DNA of 64,000 nt from Acidobacteriota bacterium (GCA_016716435.1 JADJWI010000003.1:1054001-1118000), one strand, 5' to 3'. Positions 1 to 7,766 are shown, counted from the stretch's first letter. Program-made: numbers and translations. The notes: generated from the sequence alone by a model not told the origin.

Positions 1-1
1 C

Positions 2-877
2 GAGGTCGAATCGATCCGCCGTGCTCTTGTGCTCGGCATTCGCGACTACGCAGCAAAGAACGGCTTCCGGACCGCTGTGCTCGGGCTTTCGGGCGGGATC
101 GATTCGGCGCTCGTCGCGGCCCTCGCCTGCGAGGCGATGGGGCCGGAGAACGTGCTTTGCGTAATGATGCCGTCGCCATTTTCGTCCGAAGGGAGCATCA
201 AGGACAGCGAGGAGCTGGTCGCAAATCTCGGCTGCCAAAGCCGAATCGAACCGATCAGCGACACCTTTGAAGTGCTGCTCCGGCAGATGGGGCTTGATAA
301 ACCGACGCGGGGCGGCGACTCGCTCGCGGCCGAGAACATGCAGTCGCGGATCCGCGGCGTGATCCTGATGGCCATCTCGAACGCCGAGGGCCGGCTTGTG
401 CTCTCGACCGGCAACAAGAGCGAGTTGGCGGTCGGATACTGCACGCTGTATGGCGATACGAACGGCGGGCTCGCCGTGCTCGGCGACGTGCTCAAGACCG
501 AGGTCTGGCAGATCGCCCGCCACATCAACGCCGCGGCCGGCAGGGAAGTGATCCCGCAGGCGATCATCGATAAGAAGCCCTCGGCCGAGCTTGCCCCGAA
601 CCAATTTGACCAGGACAGCCTGCCGCCATACGAGCTGATGGACCCGGTGCTGCGGATGTATTTCGAACAGAAGGCCTCGCCCGCCGAGATCATCGCCGCC
701 GGCAACGACGCCGAGCTCGTCTTTTCGATACTCAACAAGGTCGAGCACCCGGCAAACGAATTCAAACGCCGCCAGCTCCCGCCGACGCTTATAATTTCGA
801 AAAACGCCATCGGAGTTGGCCGCCGCCGACCCATAACCCACAAATACCGCCGCAAGATGTCGGAACCGCCTGCGTAA
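2..877 (+). CDS. nadE: Glutamine-dependent NAD+ synthetase, C-terminal part (5' end outside window)
   Basis: The reading frame is open from the left edge, so the start codon and any N-terminal glutaminase (nitrilase-like) domain lie outside. The visible 291 residues are the NAD synthetase ATP-pyrophosphatase domain. The P-loop SGGIDS lies near residue 30, followed by the conserved STGNKSELAVGYCT and YGD..GG segments that bind deamido-NAD and ATP. The C-terminal part has NRPP-like 'SAEL.P.Q.D' and 'PPY..MD' stretches. The enzyme amidates deamido-NAD+ to NAD+ in the last step of NAD biosynthesis. The residues just before the P-loop (RRALVLGIRDY) resemble the linker of the glutamine-dependent long form, which is why I call that form; this is inference because the glutaminase half is not visible. 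The frame is intact to its stop. Confidence 0.93.
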   Translation, partial: EVESIRRALVLGIRDYAAKNGFRTAVLGLSGGIDSALVAALACEAMGPENVLCVMMPSPFSSEGSIKDSEELVANLGCQSRIEPISDTFEVLLRQMGLDKPTRGGDSLAAENMQSRIRGVILMAISNAEGRLVLSTGNKSELAVGYCTLYGDTNGGLAVLGDVLKTEVWQIARHINAAAGREVIPQAIIDKKPSAELAPNQFDQDSLPPYELMDPVLRMYFEQKASPAEIIAAGNDAELVFSILNKVEHPANEFKRRQLPPTLIISKNAIGVGRRRPITHKYRRKMSEPPA

Positions 878-1557
878 GCGGGCGGCCAGTTTGCCCAACC
901 CGCATGCACTTTCGGCGGACGGGGTGGTAGAAGGTTTTGAGTCCCGGCCTGCGGGAATTCCAGATTCCAAATTCCAGATTTCGAAGATCGCATTGGAGGA
1001 TAAGCCCTTGCTGACGCGCGGGCTTCCGCAGTCCGAAAGCTCCCCTCCTTGATAAGGAGGGGTGGACGCCGCTTCGGCGGACGGGGTGGTAGAAGGTGCC
1101 GCAATACAAGATCCGAATTCCGAATTTGAAGATAAGCCCTTGCTGACGCGCGGGCTTCTGCATGCGTATTCCGCATTGGGCGTGTTTCATTTTTTGCGGA
1201 GAGTGCGCGTTTCTGAAACAAGGTGAAACGCTGAAACAAATGAAACACGTGAAACAAGTGAAACGCCTGAAACAACTGAAACAACTGAAACACGGGGCGG
1301 ATTTGCCCGGCGGGTGCGGAAAAGTTCGCAGCAGCCGCCGCCGGCCGCCCAGAGCCCCTAAATAGTTGAACATTGTCAAACACCCCTCGCCCCGAGCCAC
1401 CGATCCCAAAATGTTGACTCTTACTCATCACCACAACGACTGTAGCAAAGAAGCAACGAAAATGTCAATAATAAAATGATCGAAGCGGGCGGGTTCGGGA
1501 TTGGTTCTGATGTTCTGTGTGCCTTCGTCCGTGCTTTCTGTGCTCTTTGGCTTAAGG
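878..1557. repeat. Repeat-rich intergenic region with palindromes and a 9-nt tandem tract
   Basis: No convincing gene lies in this 680-bp stretch. It holds two copies of a 28-bp hairpin element (999-1026 and 1131-1158; core AAGCCC..12 nt..GGGCTT) and two copies of a 25-bp element ending GGGGTGGTAGAAGGT (911-935 and 1073-1097). A perfect arm pair CCCCTCC/GGAGGGG lies at 1042-1062, followed by a CCGC-TTCG-GCGG hairpin at 1069-1080. At 1214-1294 there are nine head-to-tail units of TGAAACAAN-type sequence, mostly 9 nt with one 10-nt and one 8-nt unit. The hairpin element recurs at 3.7-4.0 kb, so it belongs to a dispersed family. The open frames across the region are low-complexity translations of these repeats. 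Confidence 0.75.
1214..1294. repeat. Nine tandem TGAAACAAN-type units
   Basis: Units begin at 1214, 1224, 1232, 1241, 1250, 1259, 1268, 1277 and 1286. Each starts TGAAAC, and the last two or three bases vary (AAG, GC, AAA, ACG, AAG, GCC, AAC, AAC, ACG). The 9-nt period preserves a reading frame, but the translation (K-Q/H/R-x repeats) has no neighbouring coding context. Confidence 0.85.
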
Positions 1558-2736
1558 TCATCGAACCTCGATGTTCTCTCGAAGTCCGGGATCAGTAATT
1601 CGGTAAAGTCCGACACCGGATGTTCCCGATCCGACGACAAAAGTTGAGCCGCTCGAAAGGAAATAGCCGAAGGTTTTCGGGCATCTTTGGACAAGCTCCC
1701 CGGAAGCGATACTCCTGAATTCGATCCCGTCTGCCACTACAATTGACACGAGACCAACCTCCGGAGTACTAAATGTCACGGTCCAGGGCCTCGCACCGAT
1801 GCTTCTTACGTTGTAGAGTAGACGGCCAGTGGCAAGTTCCCACATTCTTACGTCTTTTCTATCGTAGCTGACTGTAGCCAGATATTTCCCGTCACGGCTG
1901 AAGACTGTCCTAAATACTCTGCTATTTTGTTCGAACGTATAAACCAGTTCTCCAGTTCGCACGTCCCACAGTCGAGCCTTTCCGTCCCGGCTCCCAGCAG
2001 CCAAAAAGTGCCCGTCCGGGCTGAAAGCAAGGTCGTAAAATTGACTTTGCCCCCTCACGTTTGCTCGCCCGGGCTTCTCGTCGATGTTCAGCCGATTTAC
2101 AAATCCTGCATCGCGAGCATCCCAAACAAAGATCCCACCGGAGTAGGCTGTCGCAACCGTTTGGCTGTCAGGGCTGAATGCAGCTCTGAGGAAGGGAAAA
2201 GAGTTGCAATTCGCATCTTTCAACTGCGCGTGCCGAAGAATACCGATCGAGCGTCCATTCGTCGCATCCCAGAGAGCGGCACCTTTATCATAATTGCCAA
2301 CAAGGACGTGCTGACCGTCGGGGCTCATATAAGTCTTGAAAGAAGTTTTGAATGGCTCCGTCGAAAACTCTGCTATTTTTTGCGCAGACTCGGATTCCCC
2401 GATCCATATCGTCTTCCTATTCTTCAATCGTGCCCCCAATATCCGACCATCGGCGCTTACGACAGTTCGGTCGCCGACGGCGAAGGTGTCGTCATCAGGC
2501 TTCAAAACGTTTATAAGCCGTCCGGTCTGAGCGCTCCACAGCTTGATATTTCCAGACTTCCTATCCTGCCCGAAAACAACTGATCCATCGTGAGACTCTT
2601 CAACAGATTCAGAACCCCAGCTTTCGAGTTCCGCCATTTTTTCGATGATTGTGCAGTTCTGCTGACCGTAAAGGTGCCCAGAAGTTAGGAGGATTACCGA
2701 TCCGAGCAAAACTGCCTGCACTAAAACGATTCTCAT
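1558..2736 (-). CDS. Secreted WD40-repeat beta-propeller protein
   Basis: The 392-residue product has an N-terminal signal peptide (MRIVLVQAVLLGSVILLTSG, cleaved near YGQQ). After it come repeated WD40 blades of the form FSPDG..LA.GS.DG..RLWD..TG, clearly seen four to five times (for example LAAGSRDGKARLWD and LATVSYDRKDVRMWE). I start at the ATG at 2736 because it gives a clean signal peptide; a longer open frame to 2850 would place 38 charged residues before it. WD40 propellers are protein-interaction scaffolds, and nothing here identifies a partner or enzyme activity. The downstream neighbour is repeat-rich intergenic DNA. The gene's upstream region is short, and the next gene (2900-3322) lies on the same strand 163 bp away. 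Confidence 0.8.
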   Translation of the reverse strand: MRIVLVQAVLLGSVILLTSGHLYGQQNCTIIEKMAELESWGSESVEESHDGSVVFGQDRKSGNIKLWSAQTGRLINVLKPDDDTFAVGDRTVVSADGRILGARLKNRKTIWIGESESAQKIAEFSTEPFKTSFKTYMSPDGQHVLVGNYDKGAALWDATNGRSIGILRHAQLKDANCNSFPFLRAAFSPDSQTVATAYSGGIFVWDARDAGFVNRLNIDEKPGRANVRGQSQFYDLAFSPDGHFLAAGSRDGKARLWDVRTGELVYTFEQNSRVFRTVFSRDGKYLATVSYDRKDVRMWELATGRLLYNVRSIGARPWTVTFSTPEVGLVSIVVADGIEFRSIASGELVQRCPKTFGYFLSSGSTFVVGSGTSGVGLYRITDPGLRENIEVR

Positions 2737-2899
2737 AACGCGTATTGTTGTACCTTGGTTTGTCCGTTGTGCCCGACAACCGAAAAAACGCACGTCATCC
2801 CAAAAGTGGGAAACGACGAAAACCGAAAACGATCGCCATGCGAGCAACACGACGATCGGATCGATTCACGGGCGACACGTTTTAACAATCCATAAAGCA

Positions 2900-3322
2900 T
2901 TAATTCGAAACTGATCGTCCTAGAAGGTAAAGAAGTCCGCCGCCGGCTGCCGCGACAATGACACCGACGGCAATCGCACCGCCTTTATTGCCTTTGAATG
3001 GTCTTATTTCCCGGATCTCATCAAACCGAATTTCTCGAGCACTATTGCTTTTATCTACCGCCTCAACCCTGCCGCCGACAACCCGATACCCGTCAACCAG
3101 TACGAAGCTATCTGAATTGATCTCTTTGATAAACCCTTTGAGCTTTGTTCCGTCGTTTAGCACGAGCCGCTTTATTCGGCCGTTCACTCCCACCTTTTCA
3201 ACCGTCGCCCGCACCATAGAAGGCCGATCTTGAACAATTGGATTGTTTACAGAGGTTTGAGCAAAAACATGAACTGCGGAAAATACGAGAACCAATAGGC
3301 TTACGAGCACGCGTTTTAACAT
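2900..3322 (-). CDS. Small secreted/membrane protein with Sm-like segment
   Basis: The 140-residue product has a signal peptide (MLKRVLVSLLVLVFSAVHVFAQ). Its central stretch (about residues 45-75) is of the type 'VLNDGTKLKGFIKEINSDSF', reminiscent of Sm/Lsm-fold strands. A glycine/alanine-rich hydrophobic helix lies near the C-terminus (about 117-134). The start is well supported: the ATG at 3322 is preceded by AAGGAGGT at good spacing. Small proteins of this layout occur in Acidobacteriota, but I do not recognise a function. The last helix could anchor it in a membrane. The Sm-like reading is inference from pattern only. Confidence 0.7.
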   Translation of the reverse strand: MLKRVLVSLLVLVFSAVHVFAQTSVNNPIVQDRPSMVRATVEKVGVNGRIKRLVLNDGTKLKGFIKEINSDSFVLVDGYRVVGGRVEAVDKSNSAREIRFDEIREIRPFKGNKGGAIAVGVIVAAAGGGLLYLLGRSVSN

Positions 3323-4056
3323 AGGTCCACCTCCTTCATTTGCGATTTAGTAACGGCTGCTCGGTAGATTATATAACGACTTTTTTCGCAGGTTTCTAAG
3401 CGGTGTTTAACTTTTCGCAAGTGTCACATTGCCCACAGTGAAGTCCAGATTCCAGATTTGTTTCTGTGAGTTTTGTGGTGCATGCCGTTGAGGTCGACTG
3501 GGCGGCGGAGCCGCGTGTTGGGTCGGGACGCGACGGTGAAGCTGAGCTTCACCGCAAATAGAGCGGCGGAGCCTTTAGCAGTTGTCAGTTGTCAGTGGTC
3601 GGTGGTCAGTGGTCAGATTCCGGATTCCAGATTCCAGATTCCAGACCCCAGACCCCAGACTCTTCACTTGTCACTCTTCACTCTTCACTATTGAGAGCCC
3701 TTACTTACGTGCGGGCTACTGACACGGACGGGCTACTGACACGGACGGGCTTCTGCATTTCGGATTCCAGATTCCAGATTCCAGACCCCAGACTCGTCAC
3801 TATTGAGAGCCCTTACTTACGTGCGGGCTACTGACACGGACGGGCTTCTGCATTTCGGATTTCGGATTTCAGATTCCGGATTCCAGACTCGTCACTTGTC
3901 ACTTTTCACTCTTCACTCGTCACTATTGAGAGCCCTTGCTTACGCGCGGGCCTCTGCATTTCGGATTCCAGATTCCAGATTCCAGACTCGTCACTTGTCA
4001 CTCTTCACTCGTCACTATTGAGAGCCCTTGCTTACGCTCGGGCCTCTGACACGGTT
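3323..4056. repeat. Intergenic region of heptanucleotide repeats and hairpin elements
   Basis: No gene is supported in this 734-bp stretch. It contains four copies of a 27-nt element TTGAGAGCCCTTRCTTACG.. (3691-3717, 3803-3829, 3926-3952, 4018-4044), whose AGCCC/GGGCT arms form a short hairpin. Between the copies are runs of 7-nt units such as GATTCCA, GACCCCA and CACTCTT. The element is the same family as the one at 999-1026 and 1131-1158. At 3500-3580 there are further small inverted motifs (GGCGGAGCC, GAAGCTGAGCTTC). The short open frames are in-register translations of the repeats. Confidence 0.8.
3581..3692. repeat. Sixteen consecutive heptanucleotide units in strict register
   Basis: Reading from 3581 in steps of seven gives GTTGTCA x2, GTGGTCG, GTGGTCA x2, GATTCCG, GATTCCA x3, GACCCCA x2, GACTCTT, CACTTGT, CACTCTT x2, CACTATT, ending exactly at 3692. 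Several different heptamers follow one another without breaking the 7-nt phase. The tract then runs into the hairpin element at 3691-3717. Confidence 0.9.
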
Positions 4057-5178
4057 TTAGTTTCGGACGTAGTAGCCTTGGCGGGCGCGGACTCGGGCGG
4101 CCGGGCGGGTGCCGAGGCCTACGGAGAGTTTTACGAGCTTGCCGTCGGGGTACGTCGCGTCTGAGTAATATTGGATCAGGTACTGGGCGCGGAGTTCGTT
4201 GCCGAGCTGGCGGAAGATCTGCTCGAGCAGTTCGGTGTTTTTGCGGCGGTTGTTGCCGTTGAGGTAATTGTCGTTGGTGTCGATCGGGCCAAAGTTCGGC
4301 AGAAACGCGGTGCCGCCGGTCTCATCGGCAAAGATCTGCATGTTCTCCTGGCCGAAGACGCTGATCTGGTTCAGCCGATAGGAGCTGCCCGCCGGGTTTA
4401 CGGCGTACATAACGGTGTCGGCGTCCTGAAGCGCACGGAGCACCTTCTGCCGCTCGGTGACCTTGGCGGTCTGCTGTGCCGTTTGGATGATCTGGCCGAG
4501 CCGTTTGAGGTCGGGGTCGGGCCGGTTCTCAACAACGCGGCGTTCGGCGGTCCGCTGTGCCCGCTGCACACCGAGGCTGTAGTTGTCCTCGCCATCGGAG
4601 ATAACGACGATCACGCGCCGCCGGCCGGACTGCGAATTTTCGCGAAGATAATCGGCCGCCGCACGGACCGAATCAAAGAACGCCGTCGGCTGCTTGGCAC
4701 GCTCAACCGGTATGGCGAGCACGCTCTCGGTTGCCGGGCCGGCCTGGGCAAGCCCGCTAACGAGAAGCGCCCGTTCACCGATAGTGAAAATGGCGGCCCG
4801 GTCCTCGGCCCGCAATACATCCTTCAAAAACTTGACGGCCGTTTCCTGCTGAAAGCGGAACATCGTGTCGGTGCTTGCCGAGACGTCAAATAGCAGTGCG
4901 ATATCAAGCGGAACGCTCTCCGCGCTACCGACCGATTCGATCTGCTGCCGCCGGCCCTCTTCGCTGATTTGAAAATCGCTTTGCGTCAGCCCCGTCACCG
5001 GCAGCCCGCTCGCATCGACGACCGAAACCGGCACGACGATCAGCCGCGAATCGATGCGGATCGGTTCGTCGTCATCTATCGGCGGCGTCGCGGTCGGCGT
5101 TTGGGCCGTCGCGGCAATAGCGGCCGAGATCAAAATAAAGAGAGAGAATGCGGTTTTGAAGAGATTTTTGCAGAGCAT
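4057..5178 (-). CDS. VWFA-domain secreted protein (Acidobacterial VWFA-related family)
   Basis: The 373-residue product has a signal peptide (MLCKNLFKTAFSLFILISAA..AQ), a short P/T-rich linker, then a strand-rich 'SRLIVVPVSVVDASG' segment. A von Willebrand factor A domain follows with a MIDAS-type DVSAS motif (in LLFDVSASTDTMF) and a later ISDGEDNYS stretch. This layout matches the VWFA-related family that is expanded in Acidobacteriota. Such domains mediate metal-dependent protein binding; no partner is evident. I start at the ATG at 5178 because it gives a signal peptide. The open frame reaches a TTG at 5274, but that would include the hairpin at 5215-5258. The ompA-like gene lies upstream on the same strand. 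Confidence 0.85.
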   Translation of the reverse strand: MLCKNLFKTAFSLFILISAAIAATAQTPTATPPIDDDEPIRIDSRLIVVPVSVVDASGLPVTGLTQSDFQISEEGRRQQIESVGSAESVPLDIALLFDVSASTDTMFRFQQETAVKFLKDVLRAEDRAAIFTIGERALLVSGLAQAGPATESVLAIPVERAKQPTAFFDSVRAAADYLRENSQSGRRRVIVVISDGEDNYSLGVQRAQRTAERRVVENRPDPDLKRLGQIIQTAQQTAKVTERQKVLRALQDADTVMYAVNPAGSSYRLNQISVFGQENMQIFADETGGTAFLPNFGPIDTNDNYLNGNNRRKNTELLEQIFRQLGNELRAQYLIQYYSDATYPDGKLVKLSVGLGTRPAARVRARQGYYVRN

Positions 5179-5214
5179 AGCGGTGGAGCTTTTTTGGGAG
5201 AGTAAGCTTGAAGA

Positions 5215-5258
5215 AAGGGCAGCGAGTACCGGATGTTTGCTCGGCAAACGCTGCCCTT
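5215..5258 (-). terminator. Hairpin between ompA-like and VWFA genes, probable terminator
   Basis: AAGGGCAGCG (5215-5224) pairs with CGCTGCCCTT (5249-5258), and an inner GTTTGC/GCAAAC hairpin sits at 5235-5249. On the minus strand the stem is followed by a short pyrimidine run (TTTCTT). It lies 25 bp past the end of the ompA-like gene. Confidence 0.5.
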
Positions 5259-5282
5259 CATTTTTTGTGACCAACGCGGCAA

Positions 5283-6251
5283 CTAGTTGCCGTCGTTGGC
5301 GGTCGAGCGAACCTCAACATTCTGGTTGAGTCCGCGGCTGACGAGCAGCTTGACCTCGACGCGGCGGTTGGCCTCGCGGCCTTCGCGTGTCGTGTTCTCG
5401 GCGATCGGGTTGGCGATACCGTAGCCATACGAATTACCGATCCGGCGAAGCGGGATGTTGTGGGTCATGATCAGGTAGTCTTTGACTGCCTGTGCACGCC
5501 GGTCGCTGAGTATCTTGTTCGCCCGAGCATTGCCCTCGGCCGAAGCAAAACCGGTCACCTCGATAACATATCCGCGAAGCGTCGCGGCGGCTGCGGCAAC
5601 CTCGTCGAGCTGCTGCTTGCCCTCAGGGCTAAGCACTGCACTGTTGACGCGGAAGTTGATCGTCGCCGAGCTCTGGACGACATATTCATCAAGAGCCGAG
5701 ATGCGTTCGTTGGTGGCATTGACACCGGCAACCGCCGCATCGGCAGTGTCCTGTGCGGCCTGTGCACCACCGCGAGCGGCGTTCGAGATGGCCATCAGTT
5801 CATCGATCTGGCCGGAAACACGTTTCGCATTTTCCTCCGCAGCCGTCAGCCTTTCTTCGGCCGGAGCTACGCGAGAATCGATCGACTGTGCCGTCTGCAG
5901 ATTGCTCTTATCAAAGCGGATCTTGGTGGCGGCAAGGCTGCCATTGGCATCACCGCGGCCTTCGACTGAAAGGTTCAGCCCGCGGACGAGCGAAGCGGCC
6001 GGAAAGCGGTCGCCCGAACCAAACGTTGCATTTGCCCGGACGCTTGCGTTCGGTGCAACTACGACACGCGTATCGACACCAACCGTATCGCGGACGATGA
6101 ACGTATTGTCATCTTCCTTCGAAACGATCGTGCCCTTGATGTCATACTTCTGTCCGTTAACAAGATTGCGAAGCTGTGCGTCCTGTGCGACCGCACCAAC
6201 AACACCGATGGCGAGTGCCATAAACAAAACAGATATTCTTTTCATAATCAT
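5283..6251 (-). CDS. OmpA-family outer-membrane/peptidoglycan-binding protein
   Basis: The 322-residue product has a signal peptide (MKRISVLFMALAIGVVGAVAQ). A small beta domain follows at about residues 30-110 (KYDIKGTIV..DDNTFIVRD..), resembling DUF5666-type OB folds. Next comes an alanine-rich predicted coiled coil (about 120-180), then a C-terminal OmpA domain (about 190-305). The OmpA domain has the usual 'GFASAEGNARANKILSDRRAQAV' helix region and 'REGREANRRVEV' end that bind diaminopimelate in peptidoglycan. It probably tethers the outer membrane to the wall. GAGGAG sits 5 nt before the first ATG (6251); a second ATG at 6245 is also possible. Confidence 0.87.
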   Translation of the reverse strand: MIMKRISVLFMALAIGVVGAVAQDAQLRNLVNGQKYDIKGTIVSKEDDNTFIVRDTVGVDTRVVVAPNASVRANATFGSGDRFPAASLVRGLNLSVEGRGDANGSLAATKIRFDKSNLQTAQSIDSRVAPAEERLTAAEENAKRVSGQIDELMAISNAARGGAQAAQDTADAAVAGVNATNERISALDEYVVQSSATINFRVNSAVLSPEGKQQLDEVAAAAATLRGYVIEVTGFASAEGNARANKILSDRRAQAVKDYLIMTHNIPLRRIGNSYGYGIANPIAENTTREGREANRRVEVKLLVSRGLNQNVEVRSTANDGN

Positions 6252-6766
6252 CTTTTCTCCTCAAAAGGCCTTACCGTTCCGATAAGTTGCCCGAAATAGA
6301 CGCCCGGCGAAGCCGTTTGGTTGCAATACTTTTGGTGCCGTGACCAATTTCCCCTGATATCAAAACCGTACGAAAACGGCTCACCGAGCGTTCCTACCCG
6401 GTCTAATAATCAAAAAGCGTGCCACGTAACGATAGTCCTCAGAAAATGAGGCCGGTTGCGGTAGAACATCGGAAAATAAACGGCTCCGCGATGTCCGCAG
6501 GGAGGAAGCATTCGAGTACCTAGAACAGGCCGTTCGAAACATTAACCAAAGTGTATGAAAATAATACGAAAATGTCGAGAGATTTTTTGCGTTGCTTGTT
6601 TGAATCTCATGCCCCAAAACGAGTGCCGAAAATCTTGCTCCCGCTCGCCTACGACGAGTCCGGCGAGGCATTCGCAAGAAGGAAACCGACACCGCGAACC
6701 CATTCCTTTTCACATCAAGCCCGAATTCGGCGCTTTGCGGCGGATGCAAAAGCTCAAGAGAAATGC
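6252..6766. other. Intergenic stretch without a supported gene
   Basis: No complete gene is convincing in these 515 bp. On the plus strand a 40-codon piece (6436-6558) reads like a protein C-terminus (..GCGRTSENKRL.., EEAFEYLEQAVRN) but has a stop just before it and no start. It may be a decayed gene scrap or chance. The minus-strand frame at 6381-6749 is its low-complexity shadow. The stretch presumably also carries the ompA-like promoter, but no -35/-10 pair stands out. Confidence 0.5.
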
Positions 6767-7525
6767 CTAGAAACGAAACCCAACCCCAAGGTTCATTTGC
6801 AGGTTGTTTCGCGTGAACGATGGATTGATCGCCTTCGGGTCCTGTCCGTGGAAGCGAATGATCGTGTCGCCTGCGTCAAAACGGATCACTGTTCTTTTTG
6901 TCGGGTAGTATTCGAAAACGCCCCCAATATCGACATTAAAGAACGTCGCCGGCTTTTCGGATACACCAATCAAGATATCCTTTGGTTGGCCCCCGCCAGG
7001 CGATTGGACGACGAATTGAAAGTCGATTGAAGGAAATGCATTAAAACGGATAAACCCCGGTCGAACTTTTCCGAAGACACCAAATCGCCTTCCTCTATAA
7101 CCATATTTCACCCCAGCAAGGAACTGCGTTTTTTCGCCACCCGATGACCGACGGGTTGGAATCGATCCGCCTCTAATTATTTCATCAAATGTTTTGGTAC
7201 TTGGTGTGAAGTTCAGCTCGCTCTCTAACGCGAGGTTTCTAGTGACGTTGAATGCGAAGCGCCCGCCGAAGCCGCTTTCGTATCGCTTATCGACTGTAAC
7301 CCGATCATTGAACCCGGCTCGTAAGAAAACTATGTCAGAAGTTTCAATGTCACCGCCCTGAAACATTATCGTTCCATGCCCGCCAATCTCAAACCGCGTT
7401 ATCTTGTCCTGTTGCCGATCATCCGCGACGGGAGGCTCCTAAGCCGACACCGCAATACAAGCGGCAATGATGAGTACAAGGATGAATACAGAGGTGGCGT
7501 AGCGCCTACCGGTGACAGGTCGCAT
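6767..7525 (-). pseudogene. Outer-membrane beta-barrel protein interrupted by an in-frame amber codon
   Basis: Read from the ATG at 7525, this gives a 28-residue signal peptide (MRPVTGRRYATSVFILVLII..AVSA), then TAG (7439-7441). The same frame then continues unbroken for 224 codons (EPPVADDRQQDKITRFEIGG..) to the stop at 6767. The post-stop part has the alternating pattern of a beta-barrel and ends in aromatic GVGFRF, a usual barrel terminus. AGGA lies 7 nt before the ATG. The only in-frame ATG after the stop (7366) would drop the signal peptide and the first strand, so re-initiation there would not give an exported protein. A single C-to-T change (CAG to TAG, giving VSA-Q) would explain it. 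It could be a recent nonsense mutation, a sequence error or suppressed. The specific barrel family is not recognised. Confidence 0.72.
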
Positions 7526-7552
7526 CTGTTGTTCCTATGCAGCAGAGACGGT

Positions 7553-7731
7553 TAAAAACAAGCACGCCCTGAGGGTTATTGCCGTAACCTTCAGGGCATT
7601 TCTTGTTTTGCGAATATGTTTGAAAGGCTTTTCGCGGACACTCCGAGCCGGAACGCCTTGGGAGACGCCGGTTGTCGTAAACGAGCTGGGAGTGCGGGAA
7701 AAGCATCAAACAACTACCTGACTGACTTTTG
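7553..7731 (-). ncRNA. Candidate structured leader or small RNA (about 180 nt)
   Basis: A good sigma70-type promoter (7738-7766) and a hairpin-plus-U-tract terminator (7554-7607) bracket about 180 nt with no open frame of note. Inside, 7628-7703 folds as a long hairpin (CTTTTC/GAAAAG at the base, then CACTCC/GGAGTG), and the 5' end has a small TGAC-AAAA-GTCA hairpin. The terminator ends only about 28 nt before the start codon of the broken barrel gene. The element could therefore be an attenuating leader of that gene or a free-standing sRNA. I do not recognise it as 6S, SRP, tmRNA or a common riboswitch. Confidence 0.45.
7554..7607 (-). terminator. Intrinsic terminator upstream of the barrel gene
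   Basis: AACAAG (7557-7562) pairs with CTTGTT (7602-7607), GCCCTGA (7566-7572) with TCAGGGC (7591-7597), and GGGTTA with TAACCT inside. On the minus strand the stem is followed by UUUUU (complement of 7554-7558). Confidence 0.7.
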
Positions 7732-7737
7732 TCAATC

Positions 7738-7766
7738 ATAGTACGCCCCGCCCGCCTAAGTGTCAA
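7738..7766 (-). promoter_or_regulatory. Sigma70-type promoter of the leader/sRNA
   Basis: On the minus strand TTGACA (7761-7766) is separated by 17 nt from TACTAT (7738-7743). A start near 7731 would fit. It lies between the E2 gene's terminator and the structured segment, so it is a fresh transcription start. Confidence 0.6.

Noticed and set aside
46..1434. 462-residue minus-strand open frame over nadE
   Set aside because: Antisense shadow of nadE and of the repeat region; low-complexity composition.
1927..2583. 218-residue plus-strand open frame
   Set aside because: It lies fully antisense to the WD40 gene and has no family-like pattern.
3473..4021. Small plus-strand frames in the repeat region
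   Set aside because: They are in-register translations of the heptamer repeats (repeated DSRFQIPDP), not proteins.
3691..4044. Possible CRISPR array from four spaced copies of a 27-nt repeat
   Set aside because: The intervals (about 112, 123 and 92 nt) are unequal and are themselves made of heptamer repeats; there are no cas genes.
7553..7731. 6S RNA for the 180-nt structured unit
   Set aside because: The length fits, but the 5' and 3' ends do not pair with each other around a central bubble as in 6S RNA.
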